NCBI RefSeq assembly: GCF_015687175.1
Contig: NZ_JADPQG010000001.1
Location: forward strand, 930,001 to 994,000
Direction: 5' to 3'
Origin: Reinekea sp. G2M2-21
GTDB taxonomy: Bacteria > Pseudomonadota > Gammaproteobacteria > Pseudomonadales > Natronospirillaceae
DNA length: 64,000 bases
Made by a program: the position numbers and the translations under genes. The notes beneath the pieces were generated by a model, which did not search any database, was not told the origin of the DNA, and saw only the letters and a list, made by a program, of their open reading frames with translations. Below are positions 1 through 8,930 of this stretch, piece after piece. How positions within the stretch are numbered: position 1 is the stretch's first letter; the number at the start of each line of letters is the position of its first letter.

Positions 1-113
1 CGCAAACAGTCAAGCTTATCCATTTAAAAGGGCACAACTATTTTGAAACCTGCCGGACCAAGCTCGGCTGGGGAAACCGCATAGAAAATTTGGAACGGGA
101 ATCTGACCAATGA
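1..113 (+). CDS. 3' end of an unidentified gene (partial)
   Basis: Reading frame 3 is open from the window edge to a TGA at 111-113, giving about 36 C-terminal residues rich in Lys/Arg and Glu and ending ESDQ. The other two plus frames are closed by stops within the first 45 bases. The TGA overlaps the ATG of the next gene (ATGA), the usual sign of translational coupling, so I read this as the end of an upstream operon gene. The fragment is too short for me to name a family. Confidence 0.5.
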   Translation, partial: QTVKLIHLKGHNYFETCRTKLGWGNRIENLERESDQ

Positions 114-367
114 ATTTTGATGAGTTAGCCAAGAACATGACGCCCGATATTTACAGTCGGCTGCGTGAATCGATTGAATTGGGACGATGGCCGACAGGAC
201 AGGCGTTGACGCAAGAACAAAAAAAACTGTGTCTGGAGGCCGTGATTAAATACGAAATAAGCAATGACATTGCCATGGAGCAGCGCACGGGCTACATCGC
301 TGACGGCTGCAAATCGACAACGGAAACCATTCCCTCAGTTACAGTAACTGATGAGGCAAGTTCATGA
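110..367 (+). CDS. YeaC-like small protein (DUF1315 family)
   Basis: An 85-residue soluble protein. The N-terminal 60 residues match what I know of the YeaC/DUF1315 family: a start like MNFDELAKNMTPDIY, then a region with WPTGQALTQEQ and a conserved KYE segment. The biochemical function of the family is not known. Its start overlaps the preceding stop (ATGA) and its own stop overlaps the next ATG (364), so three genes are tightly coupled. The YeaC-DUF2797-pepN order recurs in other gammaproteobacteria, which supports the assignment. The last 20 residues are Thr/Ser-rich and probably disordered. Confidence 0.8.
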   Translation: MNFDELAKNMTPDIYSRLRESIELGRWPTGQALTQEQKKLCLEAVIKYEISNDIAMEQRTGYIADGCKSTTETIPSVTVTDEASS

Positions 368-1230
368 AAACCATGGATCTGTTTGCATCCGAGCATGACC
401 ATAGCAATGAAATTACCGGTGTCGTCCGGAAAATGACCACCCAATGGTTAAGTGGTCAGCCGGTGCAATATCGGTTGCCCATCGGCACTCAGAGCATCGA
501 TTTAAATGCCAGATTAGGTCAGCCGATACGGTTACAGCATACCGGTCAAATTTTTTGTTTGCATTGCGGGGAGCTGACCAATAAGAGTTTTGGGCAAGGC
601 TATTGTTACAAGCATTTTATGGCACTGGCGCAAAACGATGCCTGCATCATGTCTCCGGAATTATGCCACTACGATCAGGGCACTTGCCGAGAACCGGCTT
701 GGGGCGAATCGAGCTGTATGCAAACGCATTACGTATACTTGTCTAATGCCAGTTCGTTAAAAGTGGGTATTACCCGGGGTGGCCAAATCCCCACTCGCTG
801 GGTTGATCAGGGGGCGACACAGGCATTAACGATTGCCCGCGTTTCTACCCGGCAACTCGCTGGTTTTGTCGAAGTTGTATTCAAGAAGCATGTTGCGGAC
901 AAAACCAATTGGCGCACCATGTTAAAGGGCTCCGCCGACGTATTGCACATGGCGCATGAACGTGACCGTCTGTTTGCGTTAGCCAAGGATGACCTGGATA
1001 CACTGGTATCTAAGCACGGGCTAGTCGCCATTCAACTGTTAACCCACGGAGATGTCTTTAATCTGGAATTCCCGGTGACCCAGTACCCGGAAAAAGTGGC
1101 CAGCTTTAATTTTGATAAAGACCCGACGGTTGAAGGTGTGTTGTTAGGAATGAAAGGACAGTATCTCATTCTGGATACGGGTGTCATCAATGTCCGTCGT
1201 TTTGGCGGCTACGAACTCAGTGTTGGTTAG
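364..1230 (+). CDS. DUF2797 family protein, Cys-rich, possible GIY-YIG-like core
   Basis: A 288-residue soluble protein of the DUF2797 family. Two Cys/His clusters lie at about residues 60-80 (CLHCG ... CYKH) and 95-120 (C-x6-C, then C and H), and could bind zinc. They are followed by HYVYLSNASSLKVGITR at about 120-136, which resembles the first strands of GIY-YIG/T5orf172-type nuclease folds (the Y-x(n)-KVGIT pattern); that link is inference. It overlaps the YeaC-like gene by four bases and sits 70 bases before pepN. No substrate or pathway is known to me. Confidence 0.75.
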   Translation: MKTMDLFASEHDHSNEITGVVRKMTTQWLSGQPVQYRLPIGTQSIDLNARLGQPIRLQHTGQIFCLHCGELTNKSFGQGYCYKHFMALAQNDACIMSPELCHYDQGTCREPAWGESSCMQTHYVYLSNASSLKVGITRGGQIPTRWVDQGATQALTIARVSTRQLAGFVEVVFKKHVADKTNWRTMLKGSADVLHMAHERDRLFALAKDDLDTLVSKHGLVAIQLLTHGDVFNLEFPVTQYPEKVASFNFDKDPTVEGVLLGMKGQYLILDTGVINVRRFGGYELSVG

Positions 1231-1302
1231 TCAACAGAGCGTCAGCCCATCAATTATTAATAACATTACTCACAATAATAAAAATTACTTTTGGAAAATC
1301 TC

Positions 1303-3915
1303 ATGAGAACAGAAACACCGGTAACTATTCGCCTGAAAGACTATAAACAACCCGATTATTGGATTCGACACGCCGAGCTAACAATCCGCATATTTGATCA
1401 CTTTACCCAAGTCGAGTCACACCTGACCATTGAGCAAAACGGCACTGGGCATTTGCCTCCGTTGGTTCTTGATGGTGTCGAGCAGGATATTAAAGAAATC
1501 GAACTCGACGGTGAGTTGGTGGAAAATTTTTCCTACGAAAATGACCGGCTTACGGTTCAACCGGTAAAAAGCCACTTTGTGTTTAAAGCGGTCACGCACA
1601 TAAACCCGAATGAAAACACATCACTGGAAGGCTTGTATAAGTCTGGCACGATGTACTGTACCCAATGTGAAGCCGAAGGTTTCCGTAAAATTACGTTCTA
1701 TCTGGACCGCCCGGATGTGATGGCAACCTTTACAACGCGGCTTGAAGCAGACAAAGCGCTTTACCCCGTGTTGTTGTCGAACGGAAACCCTATCGATCAG
1801 GGGGATTTAGGTGATAACCGTCATTTTGCCGTTTGGGATGACCCGTTTGTTAAACCTGCCTATCTGTTCGCCGCAGTGGCGGGTGATTTAGCGCGTCAGG
1901 ACGATACATTCGTGACCCAAAGTGGGCGAGAAGTGTCCTTACGAATCTTTGCAGAACACCACAATGCGCACAAAACACAGTTTGCATTAGAATCGCTGAA
2001 GCGATCCATGAAGTGGGATGAAGAGCGTTTCGGTCGCGAATATGATCTGGATATTTTCATGATTGTGGCCAGCGACTTTTTCAACATGGGTGCCATGGAA
2101 AACAAAGGGCTGAATATTTTCAACAGTGCCGCAGTGTTGGCCTCTGAAGAAACGTCCAGCGATGATCGGTTTGATCGAATTGAAGCCATTGTGGCGCATG
2201 AATACTTTCACAACTGGAGTGGTAACCGTGTCACTTGTCGGGATTGGTTTCAGCTGTCGTTAAAAGAAGGCTTTACGGTGTATCGTGACGCGGAATTCAC
2301 ATCCGACATGCATGATCGTACCGTTAAGCGTATAAAAGATGTTATGTTTCTCAAGAACCATCAGTTTCCGGAAGACGGTGGTCCCAGTGCACATCCAGTG
2401 CAACCGCAGGAATACATTGAGATCAATAATTTCTATACAGTCACGGTTTATGAAAAGGGCGCTGAAGTTGTTGGCATGCTGCATACCTTGGTCGGGGATA
2501 AACTGTTCCGAAAAGGCAGCGATCTCTATTTTGAACGATTTGACGGGATGGCCGTCACGACCGATGATTTTGTCGCCTGCATGACAGAAGTCAGCGGTCA
2601 GGATTTTACGCAATTTAAACGTTGGTATACACAGGCTGGCACACCAACGGTTCGCGTGACCGAGCACTACGATGCGGAAAATCAACAGTACAAACTTGCC
2701 TTCCAACAGCATTGCAAGCCAACGCCAGGTCAGACAGAGAAGCTTCCCTTTGTTATTCCCGTACGCATGGCGCTGCTCAATTCTGAGGGGCAAGACATGC
2801 CGATAACCTGCGACGGCGAGTTTAATGAGCAAACGCAAGTGCTGACGTTGCGTGAAACAACCACCGAAGTGGTTTTCAGCAACGTATCGGAAAAACCCGT
2901 TGCGAGTTTGTTTCGCGACTTTTCCGCCCCGGTTCGTGTTCATTTCGAACAGTCACAGGAAGATCGCTTGCTACTGGCTTTACGAGATGGCAATGCATTC
3001 AATCGCTTTGATGCTGTGCAGAATATCTACCTGAAAGAAATGTTGGCACTGTTGAATCAACCGGAACAGGGCGTATCTGAAGTCATAGATCAAATTGTAA
3101 AAGCCAGTATAGAAGATGCTGACCTGTCTAATGCGATGAAGTCCGTGATGCTGACCTTGCCTTCGTATCAACTGTTGATGGATAACGTGGACGTAGTCGA
3201 TCCTCAGCGGTTAATTGCCGCGCGTGAAACTTTGAAAAAACATCTTGCGGTCCAGTTTGCTGAGCAATGGGCGGCGATGACTCAGTCGCTCGCGAGTGCG
3301 GATGATTATCAGTTCAATGCCGAAGAAGCAGGGCGCCGTGAGTTGCAGGGCTTGGCTTTGAGTTATTGGGTGAATAGCGGTTCTGACGATGCCTTGTCCT
3401 ATGCCGAAGCTCTGTACCGGGCGGCCCACAATCAAACTGACCGATTAAACGGTCTCAGGGCAGTCTTAGAGTCGGATGAGACGGAGCGCCAACAGGCATT
3501 GTTAGGGCACTTCTATCGGCATTGGCATAATGATACCCAGATGATTGAAACCTGGTTGTCGATGCAGGCAACAGCCGATGGGGTCACTGTAGAGCAGTTG
3601 CATAGTCTGATGGAACACGAAGCGTTTGATATCAAAAATCCCAATAAGGTTCGCAGTGTCGTTGGTGGCTTTGCGATGAATTTTAAATCATTTCATGACG
3701 AACAGGGGGCAGGGTATCAGTTTGTGGCGGATATGATTGTGAAGTTAAATGCCATTAACCCACAGATCGCCGCTCGCTTTGTCAAAGTGCTGGAGAGCTG
3801 GCGTAAATTCACCCCTATGCGCAGCGAACAGATGCAAGCTGCATTGACGTCCATCCTTGCTGCGTCGGATCTATCGCCCGATGTATTGGAGTTGACTCAA
3901 AAAGCACTGGCCTGA
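1303..3915 (+). CDS. pepN: Aminopeptidase N (M1 metallopeptidase)
   Basis: Cytosolic zinc aminopeptidase that removes N-terminal residues from peptides. The exopeptidase motif GAMEN is at residues 263-267. The zinc site HEYFH is at 299-303, with the third ligand in LKEGFT (Glu322), exactly the M1 spacing. Total length is 870 residues, the same as E. coli PepN. The open frame begins 12 bases earlier at a TTG, but the ATG at 1303 follows a GGAAAA-type ribosome site and matches the family N-terminus better. The long helical C-terminal domain is complete. A stem-loop lies downstream at 4083-4108. Confidence 0.96.
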   Translation: MRTETPVTIRLKDYKQPDYWIRHAELTIRIFDHFTQVESHLTIEQNGTGHLPPLVLDGVEQDIKEIELDGELVENFSYENDRLTVQPVKSHFVFKAVTHINPNENTSLEGLYKSGTMYCTQCEAEGFRKITFYLDRPDVMATFTTRLEADKALYPVLLSNGNPIDQGDLGDNRHFAVWDDPFVKPAYLFAAVAGDLARQDDTFVTQSGREVSLRIFAEHHNAHKTQFALESLKRSMKWDEERFGREYDLDIFMIVASDFFNMGAMENKGLNIFNSAAVLASEETSSDDRFDRIEAIVAHEYFHNWSGNRVTCRDWFQLSLKEGFTVYRDAEFTSDMHDRTVKRIKDVMFLKNHQFPEDGGPSAHPVQPQEYIEINNFYTVTVYEKGAEVVGMLHTLVGDKLFRKGSDLYFERFDGMAVTTDDFVACMTEVSGQDFTQFKRWYTQAGTPTVRVTEHYDAENQQYKLAFQQHCKPTPGQTEKLPFVIPVRMALLNSEGQDMPITCDGEFNEQTQVLTLRETTTEVVFSNVSEKPVASLFRDFSAPVRVHFEQSQEDRLLLALRDGNAFNRFDAVQNIYLKEMLALLNQPEQGVSEVIDQIVKASIEDADLSNAMKSVMLTLPSYQLLMDNVDVVDPQRLIAARETLKKHLAVQFAEQWAAMTQSLASADDYQFNAEEAGRRELQGLALSYWVNSGSDDALSYAEALYRAAHNQTDRLNGLRAVLESDETERQQALLGHFYRHWHNDTQMIETWLSMQATADGVTVEQLHSLMEHEAFDIKNPNKVRSVVGGFAMNFKSFHDEQGAGYQFVADMIVKLNAINPQIAARFVKVLESWRKFTPMRSEQMQAALTSILAASDLSPDVLELTQKALA

Positions 3916-4082
3916 TCCGTCAGACCAAAACCGGTTTCCTGGCCCGCTTCGGTAGGCTAAAAACCGGTTGGCTCGTTGTATTGTTGGAACTATTAGGGTC
4001 ACGTTGCGGTTTAGGTTTATAAGGCGACTTTGTCTGACCACGCCCAGCCGCATAGTTCGGTCTGGTTGCCGTTGCTTATGTT

Positions 4083-4111
4083 TGGAGCCTTATTGCTGAT
4101 AGGCTCCATTT
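4083..4111 (+). terminator. Probable terminator hairpin after pepN
   Basis: TGGAGCCT at 4083-4090 pairs perfectly with AGGCTCCA at 4101-4108, followed by a short T-rich run (TTTGATT). It lies 170 bases past the pepN stop and immediately before the FNR-like box of the next operon, which is a sensible place to end pepN transcription. The T-run is weak. Confidence 0.5.
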
Positions 4112-4118
4112 GATTGAC

Positions 4119-4132
4119 TTGATGCACGTCAA
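4119..4132. promoter_or_regulatory. FNR/ANR-like box upstream of the Yip1-ABC operon
   Basis: TTGATGCACGTCAA fits the FNR/ANR half-site arrangement TTGAT-N4-(A/G)TCAA and sits in a longer inverted repeat (GACTTGA ... TCAAGTC). It is 91 bases before the chosen ATG of the Yip1 gene. This suggests oxygen-dependent control of the export operon; regulation itself is inference. A near-identical palindrome occurs at 16150-16163. Confidence 0.6.
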
Positions 4133-4223
4133 GTCACTGGTTTTTGTGACCTTTATCACTGTAGAAGGATGTCGGACTGGTCAATACTGGTCTGAAAATT
4201 AAACTAAAAAAATGGAGACAGGT

Positions 4224-4904
4224 ATGTCGAATCCCACCATGAACTCATTTCTAGATATTTTTGCTGCCCCCAATAACGTGTTTGATCGAATTCGCGAAAA
4301 AACTCTGTCGGCTTGGTTGCCGTTGGTGATTATCCTTGTGGCGACGATTGCTGTCTTTGGCTGGTATTTTATGACCGTTGATATGTTTCAATTTATGGAA
4401 ACATCCATGAAAATGTCCGGTCAGGCCCCAACCAATGAAGAGCTTGATACTGTCATGCAGGGAGAGGGCGTTATTCGTATCATCTCCGTTGCGTCGGCCG
4501 GTATTGGCTCCTTGGTTGTCTACTTGATTCTGGCGTTATTTTTCTTTCTTGCCGCGACGTTGATTGCTGAAGAGAAATTTTCCTTTGGTCAATTTCTTTC
4601 TATAGTTTCCTGGGGAAGCTTACCCGGGTTAATCACCGTATTAAGCGCCGCTATTACTTACGCATTGGCTAGCGATTTTATTTATGTTACCTCACTGGAT
4701 ATGACTTCTTTGGCCAGTTTGTTGGGCATGCAGATGGATGCACCGAATTATGATGTGGCCTCGGGGATGTCGTTGGGCAGTATCTGGAGTTATGTGCTGT
4801 ATGGCATGGGGTTTATCCGCTTAACCCGCTGTAGCATTACGACGGGGGTCATTGTTGCCATTATCCCTCCCGCTCTGCAATACGGTTTGATCTATTTACT
4901 GTAA
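4224..4904 (+). CDS. Yip1-domain integral membrane protein
   Basis: A 226-residue, very hydrophobic protein with about five predicted membrane segments (around residues 28-50, 90-115, 125-150, 180-200 and 205-225). Its Yip1-like layout is a short cytosolic N-terminus containing NSFLDIFAAPNNVFDRIR followed by a helical bundle. Start choice: GGAGACAG lies six bases before the ATG at 4224, whereas an in-frame ATG at 4212 has no ribosome site. It begins a run of four same-strand genes with an adaptor, ATPase and permease, so it may be an accessory membrane component of that exporter (inference). Confidence 0.75.
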   Translation: MSNPTMNSFLDIFAAPNNVFDRIREKTLSAWLPLVIILVATIAVFGWYFMTVDMFQFMETSMKMSGQAPTNEELDTVMQGEGVIRIISVASAGIGSLVVYLILALFFFLAATLIAEEKFSFGQFLSIVSWGSLPGLITVLSAAITYALASDFIYVTSLDMTSLASLLGMQMDAPNYDVASGMSLGSIWSYVLYGMGFIRLTRCSITTGVIVAIIPPALQYGLIYLL

Positions 4905-4913
4905 GGGGGTGCT

Positions 4914-6086
4914 ATGAAAAAACTACTGTTGGTGCTGGTAATCGTGGCTGCGGTTGTTGCGCTGAGTGTTGTTAACCGGCAACAAGGTGAAACTGCCGTT
5001 GAAACCGTGCAGGTCTTTGATGTCATTGAGCAACCCATTGAGTCTACTGTGTTGGCAACCGGTAAGTTGACCTATGGCGATGAACGTCGAGTTCGTTCCG
5101 AAGTGAATGCGCGAGTCTTGCTGGTGGATGTCGAAGAAGGGGAGCGTGTTTCCAAAGGTCAGGTGTTGGTCACGCTAAATCGTGAAGATTTTGAAACGGA
5201 AGTCAATAACCAGAAGACCAACGTGAATTTGCGTCGCATTGATATCGAGCGTGCGAAATTGCAAATTGAAAGTCTCGCTATACAGAAAGACCGGCAATTG
5301 AAATTGTTTGAGCAAAAGGCTGCTCAGGCCACAACGCTGGAAGATCTGCAGAATCAGATTGATCTGGCCAATGTGAACCTGAAAATGCAACAGCAGTTGC
5401 TGGAGCAAAGTGAATACAATTTGCAGCAGGCGCAAAATCGCTTGGCAAAAACCGTCATTAAGTCTCCAGTCGATGGATTGGTCAGTGCGCTGGATATCAA
5501 AGAAGGCGAAATGGCGATCGCCGGTGGTGCCGATGTACCCTTGTTGACATTGGTGGATCCGAGCCAGATTTATTCTGAGGTTGACGTGGATGAGGCTGAT
5601 ATCGGCAATGTCGAGATCGGGCAACCGGTAAGAGTGTTCGCTGTTGCCTATTTGGATACGCCTTTACAAGGAAAGGTCACCAACATCGCGACCAGTGCCC
5701 GTCAGGTTCCTGGCAAAAACTCTCTGGTATTTCCCGTGGAAGTGGAAATAGCCGCACAGAACGAGGTAGTGCTGCGGCCGGGAATGAGTACCCGTGCCGA
5801 AATACTGAACCGAACTGAAAGTAGTTATCCATTGGTACCTATCGAGGCCATTCAGGATGGTGGTGTCGGCGCCGAAGACACGTATCAGGTGTTTGTTGTG
5901 GCCGATGGCGTCGCCAAACTGGTGGAAGTGACCCTTGGGCCGCAGGATGATCGCTTTCAAGCCGTGCTGACCGGTTTAAGCGAGGGTGATCAGGTTATTA
6001 CGGGTCCTTATCGGATTCTTCGTACTCTCCAGGACGGGGATAGTGTAGCGGTGGAAGCGAGCGATGACGACTCCAGTTCTGATTAG
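4914..6086 (+). CDS. Periplasmic adaptor (HlyD/MacA-type membrane fusion protein)
   Basis: A 390-residue adaptor with one N-terminal membrane anchor (about residues 3-20) and a split lipoyl/barrel-sandwich domain around a long coiled-coil hairpin (about 90-180; the second lipoyl half contains SPVDGLVSALDIKEGE). A beta-barrel and a membrane-proximal domain follow, then an acidic Asp/Ser tail. It follows the Yip1 gene by 9 bases and its last 23 bases overlap the ATPase gene, so the two are translationally coupled. With the downstream MacB-type genes it would form an export complex reaching an outer-membrane channel encoded elsewhere. The substrate is unknown. Confidence 0.9.
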   Translation: MKKLLLVLVIVAAVVALSVVNRQQGETAVETVQVFDVIEQPIESTVLATGKLTYGDERRVRSEVNARVLLVDVEEGERVSKGQVLVTLNREDFETEVNNQKTNVNLRRIDIERAKLQIESLAIQKDRQLKLFEQKAAQATTLEDLQNQIDLANVNLKMQQQLLEQSEYNLQQAQNRLAKTVIKSPVDGLVSALDIKEGEMAIAGGADVPLLTLVDPSQIYSEVDVDEADIGNVEIGQPVRVFAVAYLDTPLQGKVTNIATSARQVPGKNSLVFPVEVEIAAQNEVVLRPGMSTRAEILNRTESSYPLVPIEAIQDGGVGAEDTYQVFVVADGVAKLVEVTLGPQDDRFQAVLTGLSEGDQVITGPYRILRTLQDGDSVAVEASDDDSSSD

Positions 6087-6777
6087 TCTGAAGGGGATCA
6101 GCCGAACCTATCGCATGGGTGGTGAAACATTGCATGCATTGGACGGCGTTGATCTTGATATTTTGACAAACGATTATGTGGCCATCATTGGTTCCAGTGG
6201 GTCCGGTAAATCGACGATGATGAACATCATGGGCTGTCTGGATACGCCCAGCGCCGGTCAGTATACCTTAGACGGTGAAGCAGTCAGTGAGATGACTGGC
6301 AAGCAGTTAGCTTCTGTCAGAAACCGGAAAATCGGCTTCATTTTTCAGAGCTTCAATTTATTGCCACGGGTCGACGCTTTACACAATGTGATGCAGCCAT
6401 TGGTGTACCAACAGGTGAGTTACCGAAAACGGAAAAAACGCGCTGAAGAAATGTTGGAACGGGTTGGTTTGGCCGGCCGAATGGGACACCAACCCAACGA
6501 ATTGTCGGGTGGCCAGCGGCAACGGGTGGCTATTGCCAGAGCTCTGGTCACTGCGCCTTCCATTTTATTGGCTGATGAACCAACCGGAAACCTGGACAGC
6601 GCAACGACCGTCGATATTCTGAATTTGTTTGATGAGTTACATCGTGAAGGGCAGACCATCATCATGGTTACCCATGAGCCGGATATCGCTGATCGATGTC
6701 ATCGGCAAGTACGGTTGAAAGACGGTCAGGTGATTGAAGATGTTCGCTCAGGTCAGCCGACCAACAGCAGCTTATAG
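6064..6777 (+). CDS. ABC transporter ATPase, MacB/LolD type
   Basis: A 237-residue nucleotide-binding protein. Visible motifs are Walker A GSSGSGKST (about 41-49), the Q-loop in FIFQSFNLLP, the signature LSGGQRQRVAIARAL, Walker B ILLADEPTG with its catalytic Glu, and the H-loop in MVTHEP. This set and the N-terminal ISRTYRMGGETLHAL are typical of the MacB/LolD group, which powers FtsX-like permeases. The gene overlaps the adaptor gene and is 8 bases before the permease gene, indicating one operon. Confidence 0.93.
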   Translation: MTTPVLISLKGISRTYRMGGETLHALDGVDLDILTNDYVAIIGSSGSGKSTMMNIMGCLDTPSAGQYTLDGEAVSEMTGKQLASVRNRKIGFIFQSFNLLPRVDALHNVMQPLVYQQVSYRKRKKRAEEMLERVGLAGRMGHQPNELSGGQRQRVAIARALVTAPSILLADEPTGNLDSATTVDILNLFDELHREGQTIIMVTHEPDIADRCHRQVRLKDGQVIEDVRSGQPTNSSL

Positions 6778-6785
6778 GTATCGCT

Positions 6786-7997
6786 ATGTTTATTTTTCTG
6801 GAAGCCTTTCGCTCCGCAATGCGCGCCATATCCGCCAGCAAAATGCGCAGTTTTTTAACTTCGCTGGGCATTATCATTGGCGTCGCCAGTATTATTGCCG
6901 TTGTGTCGTTGGTTCAGGGTCTTGAGGACTCCATTACCAGTCAGTTTGAAGGCTATGGTTCCAATTCGCTGTTCATTCAACAGCGACGTGACAATTACGG
7001 TCGACTGATCGGGGATTTAACCGACGACGATCTGATTAAATTGAGGGGCATCGATGGTATCGCAGCCATCTCGCCGCAAACCTTTGTATTTGAATACAAT
7101 GGCGTTCATTACGAAGGGACTCAGCACTCGGCGGACGTTGTCGGAGTCATGCCGGATTTCTCTGAAATGGATAACTCTTATCCTGAAATTGGCCGTTTTA
7201 TTAATACAGCCGACGCCAACAGTCGCAAAAAAGTGGCGGTCATCGGCCCAAAAGTTCGTGACGAATTGGGCATGCCGGAAAACCCCATAGGCGAATTTAT
7301 TCAATACGGTCCACATTGGTTGAAAGTGATCGGCGTGCTTGAGAGCAAAGGCCAGATGATGGGGCAAGATCTGGATAATTACGTTTATATTCCCTATCCA
7401 ACTGCTGTAGGCATTATGGGCTATCAGGCTCAGCCATTTGTCATTTTTGTGGCCCGGGTAGCTGATGTTGACCGCATTGACGCCATTACCGAACGGGTAC
7501 GTTCAACATTGCGACGAAATCACGGCTTGCGCGCGGACGACGAAAACGACTTCAACATTCAAAGTTCCGATCAGGTCTTGCAATCGATCGGTCAGATTAC
7601 GCAGATCATAACCTGGGTCTTTGGTGGCATTGTGGGGATCAGTCTGTTGGTCGGCGGTATCGGAATCATGAATATTATGCTGGTCTCCGTCACTGAACGT
7701 ACAAGGGAAGTGGGCATTTGTAAGGCATTGGGTGCGACGAGAGCGGACATATTGCTGCAATTTCTACTGGAGGCAGTCATTATCAGTCTGATTGGTGGTG
7801 TTGTCGGGTTAGCGCTCGGTTACGGACTTGGCGCAGGCGTTGCCAACTTGATACCTAATTTTCCACCTTCGGAAGTACCCTTTTGGGCCATTATGTTGGC
7901 ACTTGGTTTTTCGTCCGGCGTGGGCATCGTCTTTGGGATTCTGCCAGCGGCAAAAGCGGCGCGGCTCGACCCGATTGATGCATTACGTTACGAGTAA
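6786..7997 (+). CDS. ABC transporter permease, MacB/FtsX type
   Basis: A 403-residue permease with one N-terminal membrane segment (about 18-42), a large periplasmic MacB-type core domain of about 220 residues, and three C-terminal membrane segments (about 270-300, 325-355, 365-390) forming an FtsX domain. The segment starting SVTERTREVGICKALGAT is the family's conserved coupling region. Together with the separate ATPase it makes a two-polypeptide MacB equivalent. It is the last gene of the Yip1-adaptor-ATPase-permease operon; a MITE-like repeat begins right after the stop. Confidence 0.92.
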   Translation: MFIFLEAFRSAMRAISASKMRSFLTSLGIIIGVASIIAVVSLVQGLEDSITSQFEGYGSNSLFIQQRRDNYGRLIGDLTDDDLIKLRGIDGIAAISPQTFVFEYNGVHYEGTQHSADVVGVMPDFSEMDNSYPEIGRFINTADANSRKKVAVIGPKVRDELGMPENPIGEFIQYGPHWLKVIGVLESKGQMMGQDLDNYVYIPYPTAVGIMGYQAQPFVIFVARVADVDRIDAITERVRSTLRRNHGLRADDENDFNIQSSDQVLQSIGQITQIITWVFGGIVGISLLVGGIGIMNIMLVSVTERTREVGICKALGATRADILLQFLLEAVIISLIGGVVGLALGYGLGAGVANLIPNFPPSEVPFWAIMLALGFSSGVGIVFGILPAAKAARLDPIDALRYE

Positions 7998-8004
7998 GGC
8001 GACT

Positions 8005-8182
8005 TCAGTGTCCTGAGTCAGAGGTTCGCTTGAATGTCGCGCCCGAAGGGAGCTCATGGAAAACACGATTACGGCGTTGCTCTTCTTGAAAAGATCTCGA
8101 TATTCTCTACAAAGAGCGCCTTGTACTATCGCTTACCATGAGCTCTGAAACGCTACGAACTTCCGACTCATGGCACTAGTGT
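8005..8182. repeat. MITE-like palindromic repeat, copy 1
   Basis: About 178 bases with terminal inverted repeats: CAGTGTCCTGAGTCAGAGG at 8006 pairs, with a few mismatches, with CCGACTCATGGCACTAG near 8163-8180. Inside, GAGCTCATGG (8049-8058) pairs perfectly with CCATGAGCTC (8137-8146), and GCTCTT pairs with AAGAGC around a core containing GATCTCGATATTCTC. The same core and ends recur at 8931-9199. It has no coding capacity. The structure fits a small non-autonomous element or palindromic intergenic repeat. Confidence 0.7.
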
Positions 8183-8271
8183 GAGTCGCTTTTCAATACA
8201 CCCAAAATCAAGCTTGCGAATCCCGGTAAATTCATTATATTAGTTAAATCTAATTTAAAGGGTGCTGGGTT

Positions 8272-8520
8272 ATGCTCAAACCAAAACATGTGCGCTTAAT
8301 TCAATCAATATTGATGTCTGTTCTGATGGTGACCATCATGACCGCGGTGATTACCGCTGCGAATACGGGGATCGATAGCCAGTTTTTAAGCCGATGGCTT
8401 CACGCTTGGATGGTGGCATGGCCCATTGCGTTTGCCGTTATTTTAATCTTTGGTGTGAAAGTACAGAAACTATCGATGACCCTTTGCGGTGCAGTGCCGC
8501 CAAAACCGACAGATCGATAG
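8272..8520 (+). CDS. DUF2798 family small membrane protein
   Basis: An 82-residue protein with two membrane segments (about residues 12-32 and 42-64), matching the DUF2798 family layout including the WLHAWMVAWPIAF segment. Function unknown. The ATG follows an A/T-rich promoter-like stretch containing the inverted repeat ATTAG-TTAAAT-CTAAT at about 8237-8252, a possible operator. The gene lies alone between the two repeat copies, convergent with the next gene. Confidence 0.8.
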   Translation: MLKPKHVRLIQSILMSVLMVTIMTAVITAANTGIDSQFLSRWLHAWMVAWPIAFAVILIFGVKVQKLSMTLCGAVPPKPTDR

Positions 8521-8522
8521 GC

Positions 8523-8551
8523 GGGTTACCGTTCAGATAACCCTGTTGTTT
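8523..8551. terminator. Possible terminator between convergent genes
   Basis: GGGTTA and TAACCC pair across a nine-base loop and are followed on the plus strand by TGTTGTTT. The hairpin begins right after the DUF2798 stop and overlaps the last codon of the opposing gene, a common place for a shared terminator. The stem is only six base pairs, so support is moderate. Confidence 0.4.
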
Positions 8552-8903
8552 AGCTGGCTAAACGCTTAATGAGATACTCCGAAATACTGCATTTTTCGGC
8601 TTCGGCCTTTTTGATGAGTATTTGTGCGACCCGCTCATCCAGTTGAATCGGAATTTGTCGCGGAGCAACCTTTGGATCTGTTTTGGCTTTTTGTTGGGCT
8701 TTGTCTTTTTTGAACTCTGTCAAAGCCCGTTTGATTTCTTCTTTTCTACTTTTTGGTAAAAAATAATCCGTCCAATCGACAAAATCGCGATGATCTTTTA
8801 TTCGTTTCATGGCGCGAACAGCATCGTCTCGAACGTCACCCCAGTTATGAATACGGGTGTTCATATAGGCCAGTATCCATTGTTCATCGACGGTTAATTG
8901 CAT
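8550..8903 (-). CDS. Small protein with C-terminal ribbon-helix-helix-like segment
   Basis: A 117-residue charged protein. The last 35 residues (RQIPIQLDERVAQILIKKAE, then an amphipathic helix beginning SISEYLIKRL) have the strand-helix-helix pattern of ribbon-helix-helix (CopG/Arc-like) DNA-binding proteins. The N-terminal part is helical, with aromatic residues and a basic linker. I do not recognise the full-length family. Of two nearby ATGs the inner one (8903) is better spaced from the AAGGG ribosome site. It lies between two MITE-like repeats; no toxin partner is visible next to it. Confidence 0.6.
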   Translation of the reverse strand: MQLTVDEQWILAYMNTRIHNWGDVRDDAVRAMKRIKDHRDFVDWTDYFLPKSRKEEIKRALTEFKKDKAQQKAKTDPKVAPRQIPIQLDERVAQILIKKAEAEKCSISEYLIKRLAS

Positions 8904-8930
8904 GGTCATACCCTTACGTGTTGAATGGCT

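Noticed and set aside
2260-2943. Minus-strand open frame of 227 codons inside pepN
   Set aside because: It lies wholly antisense to a well-supported M1 peptidase, has no recognisable domain and no ribosome site; treated as a coding shadow.
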